Below the pieces are notes generated by a model. That model searched no databases. It was not told the origin of the DNA and saw only the letters and a program-made list of their open reading frames with translations. Shown here piece by piece: positions 7,665-17,446 of a stretch of 64,000 bases of DNA. This stretch comes from a delta proteobacterium NaphS2 (GTDB lineage: Bacteria > Desulfobacterota > DSM-4660 > Desulfatiglandales > Desulfatiglandaceae). Positions within the stretch are counted from its first letter, which is position 1, and each line of letters starts with the position of its first letter. The DNA lies in contig ADZZ01000363.1 of NCBI GenBank assembly GCA_000179315.1, positions 37,250-101,249 of the forward strand, read 5' to 3'. The position numbers were made by a program, and so were the translations under genes.

Positions 7665-8861
7665 CTACAGACTTTTGAAATCAAAACCCTCTCTAAGAAT
7701 TTCATCTTTCACCGCAGACACGTCTGTTTTTTCGGACATGGCTTTGGTCACCTGATTAAATCCTTTGGTATCACCCAACATGATACAGCCGACGATACGG
7801 CCATTCTCCAACACAATTTTTTTATAGATTTCCTCGTCGCTCAGGGTTCGGGAATCCAGCTCATTTTCAACGTCAATATTCCCGGCCGATGCCAGGTCCA
7901 CGCCTACAACTTTTAGCGTGTTGGCCATGGTGGTGCCGCCATAGGTCAGATCGCCGCCCGCCATGTTGGTTCCTGCGATTTTTCCCTGTTCCATGGCAGC
8001 CGGCCAGATGCCGTAGGGCATCCCCCGGAATTCGGCCGCATCCCCCGCCGCATAGATATGGGGCTGGTTGGTTTCGAGACGTTCGTTCACCTGAATACCC
8101 TTGTCATGGTTCAAGCCGAGGGGTTCGGCCAGTTCCATATTGGGACGGACGCCTGCAGAGATCACCACCATATCCGCGGACAACTTTTCACCGCCTTCCA
8201 GCAAAACCGCCGTCACCGCATCTTCGCCACGGATTTCTTCTGTTTTGGCCCCCAACCGAAAAGAAAAACCCATCTCTTCCATAATCTGTTGCAGTCTTCC
8301 GGCGCCATCCACATCCAACTGCCTGGGCAGCAGCCGTGGAAAGAATTCCACCACCGTCACCTGTTTGCCCGCTTTGCGGAGCCCGTTTCCCGTTTCCAGC
8401 CCCAGAAGTCCCCCGCCGATGAGCACCACCGTCTCAGCCTTTTTCGCCCACGAAGCGATATCACGTGCGTCTTGCACGGACCGGAGGGCGAAAACACCTT
8501 TCTTTTCGGATCCCTTGATGGGTGGTACAAATGAATGACTGCCGGTGGCCAAAAGGAGTCGGTCGTAGCCCAGTTCCTGCCCATCAGCGGTAACCAGCGT
8601 TTTCTTTTTCGCATCTCCACCATCAACACGGGTGGATGTTCGAAGATCAATGTTTTGGTCCCGGTACCACGCTTCCTTTTTGGCCAACAGATCCGCTTCC
8701 GCGACATCACCGGAAATCAATTCGTTAAGCCGTATACGATAATAAAAGGGCAGATCCTCGTCCGTCACCAGGGTGATCCGACCGCCCCCATCCTCTTTTC
8801 GAATGGCTTCCGCTGCATGGGTGCCTGCGGCCCCGTTTCCGACAATCACATAGTCCGTCAT
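7665..8861 (-). CDS. NAD(P)H/FAD oxidoreductase, rubredoxin-reductase-like
   Basis: A 398-residue cytosolic flavoprotein starting MTDYVIVGNGAAGTHAAEAI, a FAD-binding Rossmann fold. A second dinucleotide site, VVLIGGGLLGLETGNGLRKAG, lies near residue 145, and the late FAD motif IYAAGDAAE near 270. This matches the class that includes rubredoxin reductase, NirB N-domains and CoA-disulfide-like reductases. ATG 8861 was chosen because GAGGAGGT lies just upstream. The gene sits 61 bases after a thioredoxin reductase on the same strand, suggesting a shared oxygen- or disulfide-stress operon. Its redox partner cannot be told from sequence. Confidence 0.85.
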   Translation of the reverse strand: MTDYVIVGNGAAGTHAAEAIRKEDGGGRITLVTDEDLPFYYRIRLNELISGDVAEADLLAKKEAWYRDQNIDLRTSTRVDGGDAKKKTLVTADGQELGYDRLLLATGSHSFVPPIKGSEKKGVFALRSVQDARDIASWAKKAETVVLIGGGLLGLETGNGLRKAGKQVTVVEFFPRLLPRQLDVDGAGRLQQIMEEMGFSFRLGAKTEEIRGEDAVTAVLLEGGEKLSADMVVISAGVRPNMELAEPLGLNHDKGIQVNERLETNQPHIYAAGDAAEFRGMPYGIWPAAMEQGKIAGTNMAGGDLTYGGTTMANTLKVVGVDLASAGNIDVENELDSRTLSDEEIYKKIVLENGRIVGCIMLGDTKGFNQVTKAMSEKTDVSAVKDEILREGFDFKSL

Positions 8862-8922
8862 AATCTTTACCTCCTCTTTATTAGGTGCCTGCAATAGAAA
8901 TGAATGATTGGATGGGCACTTG

Positions 8923-10623
8923 TCATTGTTTCCAATAGGGATTGATCAGATCCTCAAAGATGGCAAGGGCCGCTTCGGCGCCTTGACCCGCCGCCGTCAC
9001 AATCTGCTTGTACCCGCCTTCCACATCCCCCGCCGAATAGATTCCCGGAATATTGGTCCGATGTCCGGCGTCATGCTTGATATACCCCTCCTTGGTGATT
9101 TCCACGCCGATTTTTCGCGCCAGTTCCACACTGGGTTCATACCCCACGGCAATAAAGACGCCATCCACTTTTTTCCGGTGCTTCTTGCGGGTTTTAAGAT
9201 CCACCAGCGAAACCCGGGTGACACCTTTCTTTCCCGTGATTTCTTCAATCTCCGTGTTGTACAGAACCGGAATGTCTTCCTGTTGGAGCTTTTCCACCAG
9301 ATGTTCCTGGGCCCGAAGCGCATCCCTCCGATGAACCAGCGTCACGTCCACGCCGATGTTTTTGAGATTAAGGGCCTCGGTAACCGCACTATCCCCTCCC
9401 CCGACCATAATCACCTTCCTGCCTGTAAACAGCGGGCCGTCGCAGGTACTGCAGTAACTGACCCCTCGGCCTGAGAAGCGTTGTTCTCCCATGACGCCCA
9501 AATGACGGTGTTTTGCACCGGTAGCCAGAAGGACCGCCCGGGTTTGAAACCGTCTTCTGCTGGTCGTCACCACAATGGGGTCCCCTGGCTGAATTTCCAT
9601 CACTTCCTCTCCTTGAAAGATCCGTGTATATTCCAGGGCATGGCTTACCATGAGTTCCACCAGCACCTTGCCGCCCGCCTGGGCGATGCCCGGATAGTTT
9701 TCAACGATGGGCGTTGTGGCGATCTGCCCTCCCAGCGCATCCTTTTCCACAACGGCGGATTCAAGACCGCTCCTTTGAGCGTATATGCCCGCCGTAAGAC
9801 CCGCCGGTCCACCGCCCACAATCACCAGATCCGTCTCGATCAGAGGGGCATCGTCATCGGGAATAAAGATATATTGCCGCTCCAGGCTAAGGACGGAACT
9901 CATGAACAACTCTTCGGGTTGCGCCCCTTGGGCCACCAATACTTCGTTGGCAAAGGTCTGCGGTACGCTTTGTGCCGAATATTCCTCCGCCAGCCGGGGG
10001 TTTGCCTGAATATCGATGATTTCAAGAGAAACCATTTCCGGCTTAATGATGGCGGCCTTGAGCGCATTTACCACCTGCTGGGGACAATAGGGACATGAAG
10101 GGCTCACAAATACCTTGATGTGACGGGGCGAATCGATCTTTTCGATAATTTTTGCCGCCTGCTCCCCCATATCCACCTGCCCGTATCCCAGCATCATCAG
10201 CGCCTCGACAAAAGTCTTTGTTTCCTCGCCCACGGGCGCACCCAACCATCGGATACGGTATTTTTCGGGATTGAACAGGAGCGTGGGAGACGCCCCGGCC
10301 TCCCATTTGCGCGCCATCTCATGGCTTAAATCGTACTCCAACAGGCTTATTTTGGAGGTCATCTGCCGAACGAGACGAATGACCTCCCGCGTAGCAGCGT
10401 TAAAGGGCCCGTTTTTTTCGGGACTCGTGAAAAGAATCAGGGAGATGTCACGGGGAATTTTTTCAAGAACTTCTCGCAGCCGCTTTTCCGCTTCTTTCTG
10501 CGCCTTCTCATCATATTCGTCCGGTTCAACATATTCATCCGTCGCGCCAGGGGAATCCATGTCGATTATCTCCCCCGGAGCCGTAGCGCTTTCGCGCGGA
10601 TCCTCCCACCCATGATCATCCAC
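8923..10623 (-). CDS. Thioredoxin reductase with fused thioredoxin-fold N-terminus
   Basis: A 566-residue protein. Residues about 50-245 resemble the tandem thioredoxin-fold (glutaredoxin-like) N-terminus of AhpF and archaeal-type disulfide oxidoreductases. The first fold lacks a CxxC; the second has CPYC at about 177-180. Residues about 262-560 are a TrxB-type flavoprotein with GGGPAG, GGQIATTPIVENYPG and the redox motif SYCSTCDG. NAD(P)H electrons would pass through FAD and the TrxB cysteines to the N-terminal CPYC, as in AhpF. The GTG at 10623 was chosen because GGAGGAGG precedes it by seven bases; an upstream TTG lacks a ribosome site. The extreme N-terminus is acidic. Confidence 0.85.
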   Translation of the reverse strand: MDDHGWEDPRESATAPGEIIDMDSPGATDEYVEPDEYDEKAQKEAEKRLREVLEKIPRDISLILFTSPEKNGPFNAATREVIRLVRQMTSKISLLEYDLSHEMARKWEAGASPTLLFNPEKYRIRWLGAPVGEETKTFVEALMMLGYGQVDMGEQAAKIIEKIDSPRHIKVFVSPSCPYCPQQVVNALKAAIIKPEMVSLEIIDIQANPRLAEEYSAQSVPQTFANEVLVAQGAQPEELFMSSVLSLERQYIFIPDDDAPLIETDLVIVGGGPAGLTAGIYAQRSGLESAVVEKDALGGQIATTPIVENYPGIAQAGGKVLVELMVSHALEYTRIFQGEEVMEIQPGDPIVVTTSRRRFQTRAVLLATGAKHRHLGVMGEQRFSGRGVSYCSTCDGPLFTGRKVIMVGGGDSAVTEALNLKNIGVDVTLVHRRDALRAQEHLVEKLQQEDIPVLYNTEIEEITGKKGVTRVSLVDLKTRKKHRKKVDGVFIAVGYEPSVELARKIGVEITKEGYIKHDAGHRTNIPGIYSAGDVEGGYKQIVTAAGQGAEAALAIFEDLINPYWKQ

Positions 10624-10650
10624 TTCAGTTCCTCCTCCGGCCTCGGTCAA

Positions 10651-11090
10651 ACCTTACGCCGTACCGAAATACATAAACACATTACAATATTTTCTCGGCA
10701 GGTCGCCTCTCGGGGACGTACACATGTGGAATTCGGTCTTCATTCCATGCTGCTGAAACATACAAGTTACAGTAACAACTCCCATACTCCGCCACGTCGG
10801 CCTCCCTGTAGACACAGGGACAGATAATATCCTTTTCCGGACATCATCGAGATCCTTTCCTCCGATTACGGCCGCCATGAAGCGTTTTGCGAGTCCTCCG
10901 GGGGTCCGTCGCATCGGGGGAATTCACGATGGGCGTGAACATTCAGAATAGCCAAAGAATCCCACCGAAGAAAATGGGGTCGATCACGTATTTCAGGTAT
11001 CCAAACGGGGGTACGAGACACTACTCCTTTTGTCCGCCCAACATACAGGATTCACACCATTGTCTTTTTACCGTGTGCGAGGGATCGTTG
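10651..11090. other. Stretch without a clear gene
   Basis: Open frames exist on both strands but none has a recognisable product or good start. It contains the presumed promoter of the thioredoxin reductase gene, the distal flank of the CRISPR array, and a copy of the short motif AAAATGGGGTCGATCACGTA at 10971-10990. Confidence 0.5.
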
Positions 11091-11608
11091 CGGTTCATCC
11101 CCACGTGTGTGGGGAACACGCAGCGACACCTTAACGTTGTCATTACACTGTACGGTTCATCCCCACGTGTGTGGGGAACACTCTTCCCCTGGAACGCTCT
11201 CAACGATCACCGCCGGTTCATCCCCACGTGTGTGGGGAACACGCGGATTCAGATCCGGTAACGGATATTTTTATCGGTTCATCCCCACGTGTGTGGGGAA
11301 CACCCGTTGATCTGGCACCAGGAGCGTTACGCCGACGGTTCATCCCCACGTGTGTGGGGAACACAACTGGATGAACTGATGAAGAAGACCGGGAAGCGGT
11401 TCATCCCCACGTGTGTGGGGAACACTGCCAATCGCCTCGGGAGATGAGACGCAATTCCGGTTCATCCCCACGTGTGTGGGGAACACCAAGAATAAATCGG
11501 CGTATTTGTTGACAAGGGCGGTTCATCCCCACGTGTGTGGGGAACACAATGGTGGTAACACAGCAGATCAACGCCGTTGCGGTTCATCCCCACGTGTGTG
11601 GGGAACAC
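11091..11608 (-). CRISPR. Type I-E CRISPR array, 9 repeats and 8 spacers
   Basis: Nine 29-base repeats begin at 11091, 11153, 11214, 11275, 11336, 11397, 11458, 11519 and 11580. In crRNA sense (minus strand) each reads GTGTTCCCC, then the palindrome ACACACGTG core, then GGGGATGAACCG, the usual I-E form. All nine appear identical. Spacers are 32 bases, except the one at 11120-11152, which is 33. The cas genes lie upstream in the same orientation, so the newest spacer should be beside 11608. Confidence 0.97.
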
Positions 11609-11654
11609 TCTTCTATCATTTTGAATTTAAATTGAAATTTCCGCCGCCCAATTT
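11609..11654 (-). promoter_or_regulatory. CRISPR leader (short, AT-rich)
   Basis: The 46 bases between the cas2 stop codon and the first repeat are AT-rich. This is where the leader with the array promoter and Cas1-Cas2/IHF docking should lie. It is short, so part of the leader may overlap the 3' end of cas2. Confidence 0.45.
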
Positions 11655-12924
<1,270 letters not shown>

Positions 12925-12930
12925 TCTTGA

Positions 12931-13971
12931 TTACCCTCCTTCGGTCAGACTTCTTTCCATCTCAAGGTTCTTTCGTTCCCGAATGATTTGAGCTTTCAGT
13001 TCCGTTTCCGTCGGCAAATAGAGCTGATAACGGGAAGCGAAAATCTGCTTATTGTCTTCCGGAAGGGTAAAACGAACCACTGCTTCGCTTTTATCGGAAC
13101 AAAGAACAATGCCGATGGGCGGATTTTCGTCTTCCGCCGTAAGCTCCCGATGGTAGTAGTTCACGTACATCTGCATCTGACCCAAATCCTGATGTGTCAA
13201 ATCTCCGATTTTGAGGTCGATCAGGACAAAGCTCCTGGTCAGACGATTATAGAAAACCAGATCAATATAGAAATGCCTTCCATCCAATGTTATCCGCTGT
13301 TGCCTGGCCATGAACGCAAAACCCTTGCCCAGTTCCAGAAGAAATTCCTGAAGCTTGTCAATAAGGGCCGTTTCCAAATCTCTTTCAAGGAAATGTTTAT
13401 CCTGGCTGATACCCGCGAATTCAAGGACATAGGGATCCTTTACCAGATCTTCCGGCTGTTGAACTTCATGCCCTTTCTTGGCCAGTGCCCGAACGCCTTC
13501 ACGGTCTCGGGAAAGCGCCAACCTTTCAAAAAGCAGAGAGTTGATTTGACGCTCCAGCTCGCGCGTTGACCATCTTGAATTCACGGCTTCCGTTTCATAA
13601 AAACCTCGCGCCTCGGATTTTTCGACCCGCATGAGCAGGCGATAGTGGGTCCAACTCAATTGTGAACGCAGTGCGTTCACTTTTGGGTAGGTCAGGAAAA
13701 ATGTCCTCATGAACCATAAGTTACGAGGTTTGAATCCTTTGCCAAATTCAGTGGAAAGCCGCTGCGATAGGCCCCTGATCAGGCGTTTGCCATATTCTGC
13801 GCGAACCGCCCCCTGCTGCTCCTTTTCAATAATCAACCGCCCGATCTCCCAGTAACAGATGACCATTTCCGAATTGACAGCCGTCAACGCCCGTGACCGC
13901 GCCCGCATCAAGACTTTTCGGATTTGCTGATAAAATTCTTCCGTCAAAATTTCTGAAGATTCTTGTCTCAT
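12931..13971 (-). CDS. DUF1016 / YhcG-type PDDEXK nuclease-family protein inside the cas operon
   Basis: A 346-residue protein. The N-terminal half (EEFYQQIRKVLMRARSRALT, then YWEIGRLI) matches the DUF1016 N-domain. Residues about 210-300 form a PDDEXK-type domain with GRHFYIDLVFYN, FVLIDLKIG and a GQMQMYVNYY helix. Members are predicted nucleases, often near restriction and defence genes. The Asp...(D)LK core is intact, so catalysis is possible. It sits between cas6e (32 bases before) and cas1 (6 bases after), with its final EGG codons serving as the cas1 ribosome site, so it belongs to the operon transcript. It is not a standard I-E component. Its role in adaptation or defence is unknown. 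Confidence 0.88.
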   Translation of the reverse strand: MRQESSEILTEEFYQQIRKVLMRARSRALTAVNSEMVICYWEIGRLIIEKEQQGAVRAEYGKRLIRGLSQRLSTEFGKGFKPRNLWFMRTFFLTYPKVNALRSQLSWTHYRLLMRVEKSEARGFYETEAVNSRWSTRELERQINSLLFERLALSRDREGVRALAKKGHEVQQPEDLVKDPYVLEFAGISQDKHFLERDLETALIDKLQEFLLELGKGFAFMARQQRITLDGRHFYIDLVFYNRLTRSFVLIDLKIGDLTHQDLGQMQMYVNYYHRELTAEDENPPIGIVLCSDKSEAVVRFTLPEDNKQIFASRYQLYLPTETELKAQIIRERKNLEMERSLTEGG

Positions 13972-14003
13972 TTACGGCTCCCTGCAAGCATAACAGGCTT
14001 CAT

Positions 14004-14951
14004 TCAAAGGCGGCGAACCAGCATCAGCCCACAGCCGAAGGACTTCGCCGGACCGATGCCCTCAAACAAGGCTTTTCTGAAGGTTTCTACATTTGTAATG
14101 ATCAAATTCCCCGTGAAGTCCACTGAACTGAATCCTGAGTTTTTACCTTTTCCGGCCTTAATTGAATGCCACAGATAGCCGGAATTCTGAAGCTTCAATT
14201 GTTGGTTATCATCTCTTGCAACCTTGAATCCATGCCTTTCACCCTGTTTGATCATCCATTCCTGTAGGGCTTCATCCGTCATGGCTTTGATGGCCCATTC
14301 CAGTTTATCTCGTAGTATCGGAGATTGATCCAGCCTTTCTCCATATACATAACTATCCTTCAATATTGCCGTAAGCCGATCATCCAGTAACGAATTCCCA
14401 AAAGTAAGCAGCACCTTTTTGAGTTCCCTTTTTTGGGGGTGGGCGGGCAAATGCGACTGGAGGTTAAATTCATGGCACAGGGTTGTCAAAAATTCTTTCT
14501 GGCAATTCATGACAACATCGTGGCGGACCCTCTTTTTGGTGAGTTTTTCTTGGTTCTTAACCTTTCGATGACGTCGTGCTTCCAGATATTTTTTGGGATT
14601 GTCCCTCTCTACCTTCTGGGTGATCACCGGATTGGCGCGCAGGTTGAACCCAAGTTGATCGCCCTCCTTCAAACCGGGCCGGTATTCTTTTGTTTCGACG
14701 TAAAACAATGGCTTGTCAGTTGAGGGTCTCACAGAGGAAACCATGTAGTAAATAGGTTCTCCGCGTACTCCCCTATTGGTTCCAAGCTGCTCACGTGCGA
14801 TTTCCTCACGATAAACGAAACACCGCCTGCTTTGCTCCGTGAACAGATCCCAAAGCAGTCGGTGTGAGTTATAGGAACTTTCAGAAAGAAGCACGGCCAA
14901 TTGTGTTTCCCTGATGATATCGGGTTTTACTCGGATTCGGGAGAAATACAT
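14004..14951 (-). CDS. cas6e: Cas6e crRNA endonuclease (long form)
   Basis: Cas6e (CasE/Cse3) cuts the repeat hairpin and stays bound to the crRNA 3' end in Cascade. The N-terminal SYNSHRLLWDLF includes the histidine position used for catalysis. The C-terminal Gly-rich loop GIGPAKSFGCGLMLV is standard. At 315 residues it is about 90 longer than common members. The excess lies roughly between RHDVVMNCQKEF and ALQEWMIKQGERHGF. Its start overlaps the end of cas5 by 25 bases, and GGAGGTGAGGT precedes the ATG. Confidence 0.9.
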   Translation of the reverse strand: MYFSRIRVKPDIIRETQLAVLLSESSYNSHRLLWDLFTEQSRRCFVYREEIAREQLGTNRGVRGEPIYYMVSSVRPSTDKPLFYVETKEYRPGLKEGDQLGFNLRANPVITQKVERDNPKKYLEARRHRKVKNQEKLTKKRVRHDVVMNCQKEFLTTLCHEFNLQSHLPAHPQKRELKKVLLTFGNSLLDDRLTAILKDSYVYGERLDQSPILRDKLEWAIKAMTDEALQEWMIKQGERHGFKVARDDNQQLKLQNSGYLWHSIKAGKGKNSGFSSVDFTGNLIITNVETFRKALFEGIGPAKSFGCGLMLVRRL

Positions 14952-15727
14952 ACCTCACCTCCAGCATCGTAAAAGTAGTGTTCCTGCCGTGGGGAAAACT
15001 GCCAGCGGTCTCTGGACAAGGGTTGATCATGCCGAGTACGCGTTTGAACCCGGATCAGATCCAGTGTAACGGAAAAATCCGAAGGTTCTCCCTGCCAATA
15101 GTAATACCGTTCATCAGGTACCTGAAGCCAGTATCTGTCGCGATGAGATACAGCACCGTCAGATGCCATGCCTGTCGGCATCATCGGTTTATGTTCATAC
15201 GCCTTAAACGCCTCGTGGTAATCACCCGCTTCGATGATTTGTGGATACAACGGAGCCGCCAGGGGACAGGACTTTCGGCCCAAATAAAGATGAAACTTCG
15301 GCTTTTTCAGGTGAGATTTGATGGTCTGCAATGTATGGGGCGCATCGGGCAACTCCCGGACCGACACCAGCGCAAGGGCATCTGTTCGGTATTCGCGGCT
15401 GGAAAGGATTGTACCAAGATACGCTTTCCCGCTCACCAGCTCCTCCCGCCGACTTCTATAGCTGGTATTGCGGACTGATCTGGGTGCCTGCGCCGTGTGA
15501 TAATCCCGCAGCAACGTTCCATGTGAAAAGACCTGGACGGCGATCGCGTATCCTTCCTGCATGAGCAGCTGTTCCTCTTCATTATTGCGTTTAATCCCCA
15601 ACGCCGCAGATAAAAGCCCGATGATGGCCGACTTTCCAGGATAGCGTGCAGTGTGCCGGGACTCTCCCACCGCAATTTCACCCCAACTGGCCATGGGGCC
15701 GTAGAGTCGAAATAACAGGTATTGCAT
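14927..15727 (-). CDS. cas5e: Cas5e, Cascade subunit
   Basis: A 266-residue Cas5e (CasD) that caps the crRNA 5' handle in Cascade. The N-terminus MQYLLFRLYGPMASWGEIAV with GESRHTARYPGKSAIIGLL is the family signature. ATG 15727 was chosen because the conserved sequence begins there and a G-rich site precedes it. It follows cas7 by ten bases and overlaps cas6e. Confidence 0.92.
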   Translation of the reverse strand: MQYLLFRLYGPMASWGEIAVGESRHTARYPGKSAIIGLLSAALGIKRNNEEEQLLMQEGYAIAVQVFSHGTLLRDYHTAQAPRSVRNTSYRSRREELVSGKAYLGTILSSREYRTDALALVSVRELPDAPHTLQTIKSHLKKPKFHLYLGRKSCPLAAPLYPQIIEAGDYHEAFKAYEHKPMMPTGMASDGAVSHRDRYWLQVPDERYYYWQGEPSDFSVTLDLIRVQTRTRHDQPLSRDRWQFSPRQEHYFYDAGGEVCISPESE

Positions 15728-15737
15728 ATTGCCCCCC

Positions 15738-16847
15738 CTAACTACCGACAAATTCCAGCAGCTTATCCAGTGATCCATTTACATTCGGAACATTCAACTC
15801 GTAACGATCCTCAGCACACTTACCGTAAACTTCATCAAAACCTTCTTTCTGTCGGGTCAGCGCAACAATGGCATCAACAATAAAGTCATCGTTGTCACGG
15901 TGATTGATCGGTTTCAGGTATGCCACTGATAAAGAACGCGGTTGCTGGTCACCCTTTTCGGCCAGCACATAGGACGCATACGCACGGGATGCAAAACTGT
16001 TCTGCTTCCCCTGAGGCGCAATTTTGACCGCCGCTTCGGTCAGGGCGCGGATTGCTTTTTATGCCAGACCGTCATCTCCATCCAGATTTTCAATCAACAG
16101 TTCCCGATTAATGCAGGCATAGGAATAGAACAAGCCCGCGGCAAAACGGGTTTCGCCGATATGACCGGCCCCCATATCGTCCTGACCATCGTTCAGGTCA
16201 TCCACTGCCGTGAAGTAATCGTCTTCAATGACGATCGGATGAACGCTGATGGCATGGGCGACCTGACAGGCGGCTTCCACGTTGTAGGCGGGTTTTGATG
16301 CAAGCATACGCCCAAAAAGAGCGATATCCACTGCCTGCACTTTTTTCCGCAAAAAATCGAGTTCATCATCTTTCGGGCCATCTTTACGAGCAGCGATTTC
16401 GGTTAAGAGGGATTCCATATTTCTTTGTTCGTCAACATCGAAAAAAGCAAGCTGCTCAATTTCCAGCTCCAGCAACTCTTTCTTTTCGCGATCCGCATCA
16501 CTCAGTTTCTTCAAGGCATCTTTTTCTTTTTTGCTAAACTCCTTAAGCTTTCCAAAAACACCGGCAATTGGTTTCGCCCATTCTATGGCATTCTTGTGCT
16601 CTATACCTTTATCCCTGAGAGAACCATAAATTTTACGGCCCATTTCCTTTGTTCGCGTTCCCATATGATTTGCCAGCGCCTGTTCAAATATATCAGAGGT
16701 CCGCCATGTCCTTTTGAGACATTGAGATGACACTCGAAGCCGGTCGTAACCTCCCATTTTTGCGGTTTTTGGGCTGCCCATATCATCACGATTCAAGTTT
16801 GCGGGCGGATAAGCAGTCAGAAGGTGCAGCTGAATAAATCGACTCAT
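15738..16847 (-). pseudogene. cas7e: Cas7e, Cascade backbone, with in-frame stop codon
   Basis: Cas7e (CasC/Cse4) forms the six-copy backbone along the crRNA. The frame starts MSRFIQLHLLTAYPPANLNR and matches the family through NRELLIENLDGDDGLA. A TAA at 16059-16061 then interrupts it. The same frame continues without loss as KAIRALTEAAVKIAPQGKQN and FASRAYASYVLAEKG to a normal stop at 15738. The total is 369 residues plus the internal stop, close to the usual length. Either the stop is a real nonsense mutation that removes the last 107 residues, or it is an assembly error. The start overlaps the cse2 stop (ATGA). Confidence 0.88.
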
Positions 16848-17446
16848 AATGATTCTCCTTTGATTTTGGTTTTGGTTTGCAGTCCGGTGAAATAGTCGGT
16901 GGCCCAGCGTACTGCCAGACGGTTTGCGGGTTTACGGTCGATTTGATGGTCAAATTCCCGGTGCCAGTGGATGATGTCGTTGGTCATAGAAGCGATATTG
17001 ACTTGTCCGTTCAGTAGTCGTATCACCTTAATCATTCGCCGGTAGAATTCGTCGGTGGTTTTGCTTTTCTGCAATTGCTGAAACCTCAATTCACTGACAG
17101 GGGGGTTGTCCCCTCTCACGGGCGTGGCCATTTGTTCCGCGAATGAAGCCGAAGTTGGGACCCCATTTTCAGCATTGGTTCCGTATATTCGACCGGGAAC
17201 CTGCCGGTCCTCTTTGACGTGTGATAGAAGTCCTGCCACCGCAGCGCTCACATACAATGGGATATCGCCCTGCCAAGCTTCGGGCATTCGCTTTAAGAAG
17301 GTAAAAAAGGCATCGGTCAATAAAGCATCTTCAGGCCTTTCGGCCCGGCGCAAACGCGCGCGATCGCCCCGGTGATCTTCAAGCCAGTGGTGCCAATTCT
17401 TAATAGCACTGGTCTCTGCATATTTAAGAAAACGAGACTCACTCAT
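16844..17446 (-). CDS. cse2: Cse2 (CasB), Cascade small subunit
   Basis: A 200-residue, mostly helical Cse2 protein, present as a dimer in Cascade and contacting the displaced DNA strand. Typical segments are FFTFLKRMPEAWQGDIPLYV, LRFQQLQKSKTTDEFYRRMI and IHWHREFD. Its ATG overlaps the cas8e stop (TAATG), and its own stop overlaps the cas7 start. Intact. Confidence 0.9.
   Translation of the reverse strand: MSESRFLKYAETSAIKNWHHWLEDHRGDRARLRRAERPEDALLTDAFFTFLKRMPEAWQGDIPLYVSAAVAGLLSHVKEDRQVPGRIYGTNAENGVPTSASFAEQMATPVRGDNPPVSELRFQQLQKSKTTDEFYRRMIKVIRLLNGQVNIASMTNDIIHWHREFDHQIDRKPANRLAVRWATDYFTGLQTKTKIKGESL

Noticed and set aside
10654..10914. 86-codon minus-strand frame upstream of the thioredoxin reductase gene
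   Set aside because: No family, no convincing start, and unusual composition for a protein.
11107..11374. Overlapping plus-strand open frames rich in VHPHVCGEH and SSPRVWGT
   Set aside because: They are translations of the CRISPR repeats, not genes.
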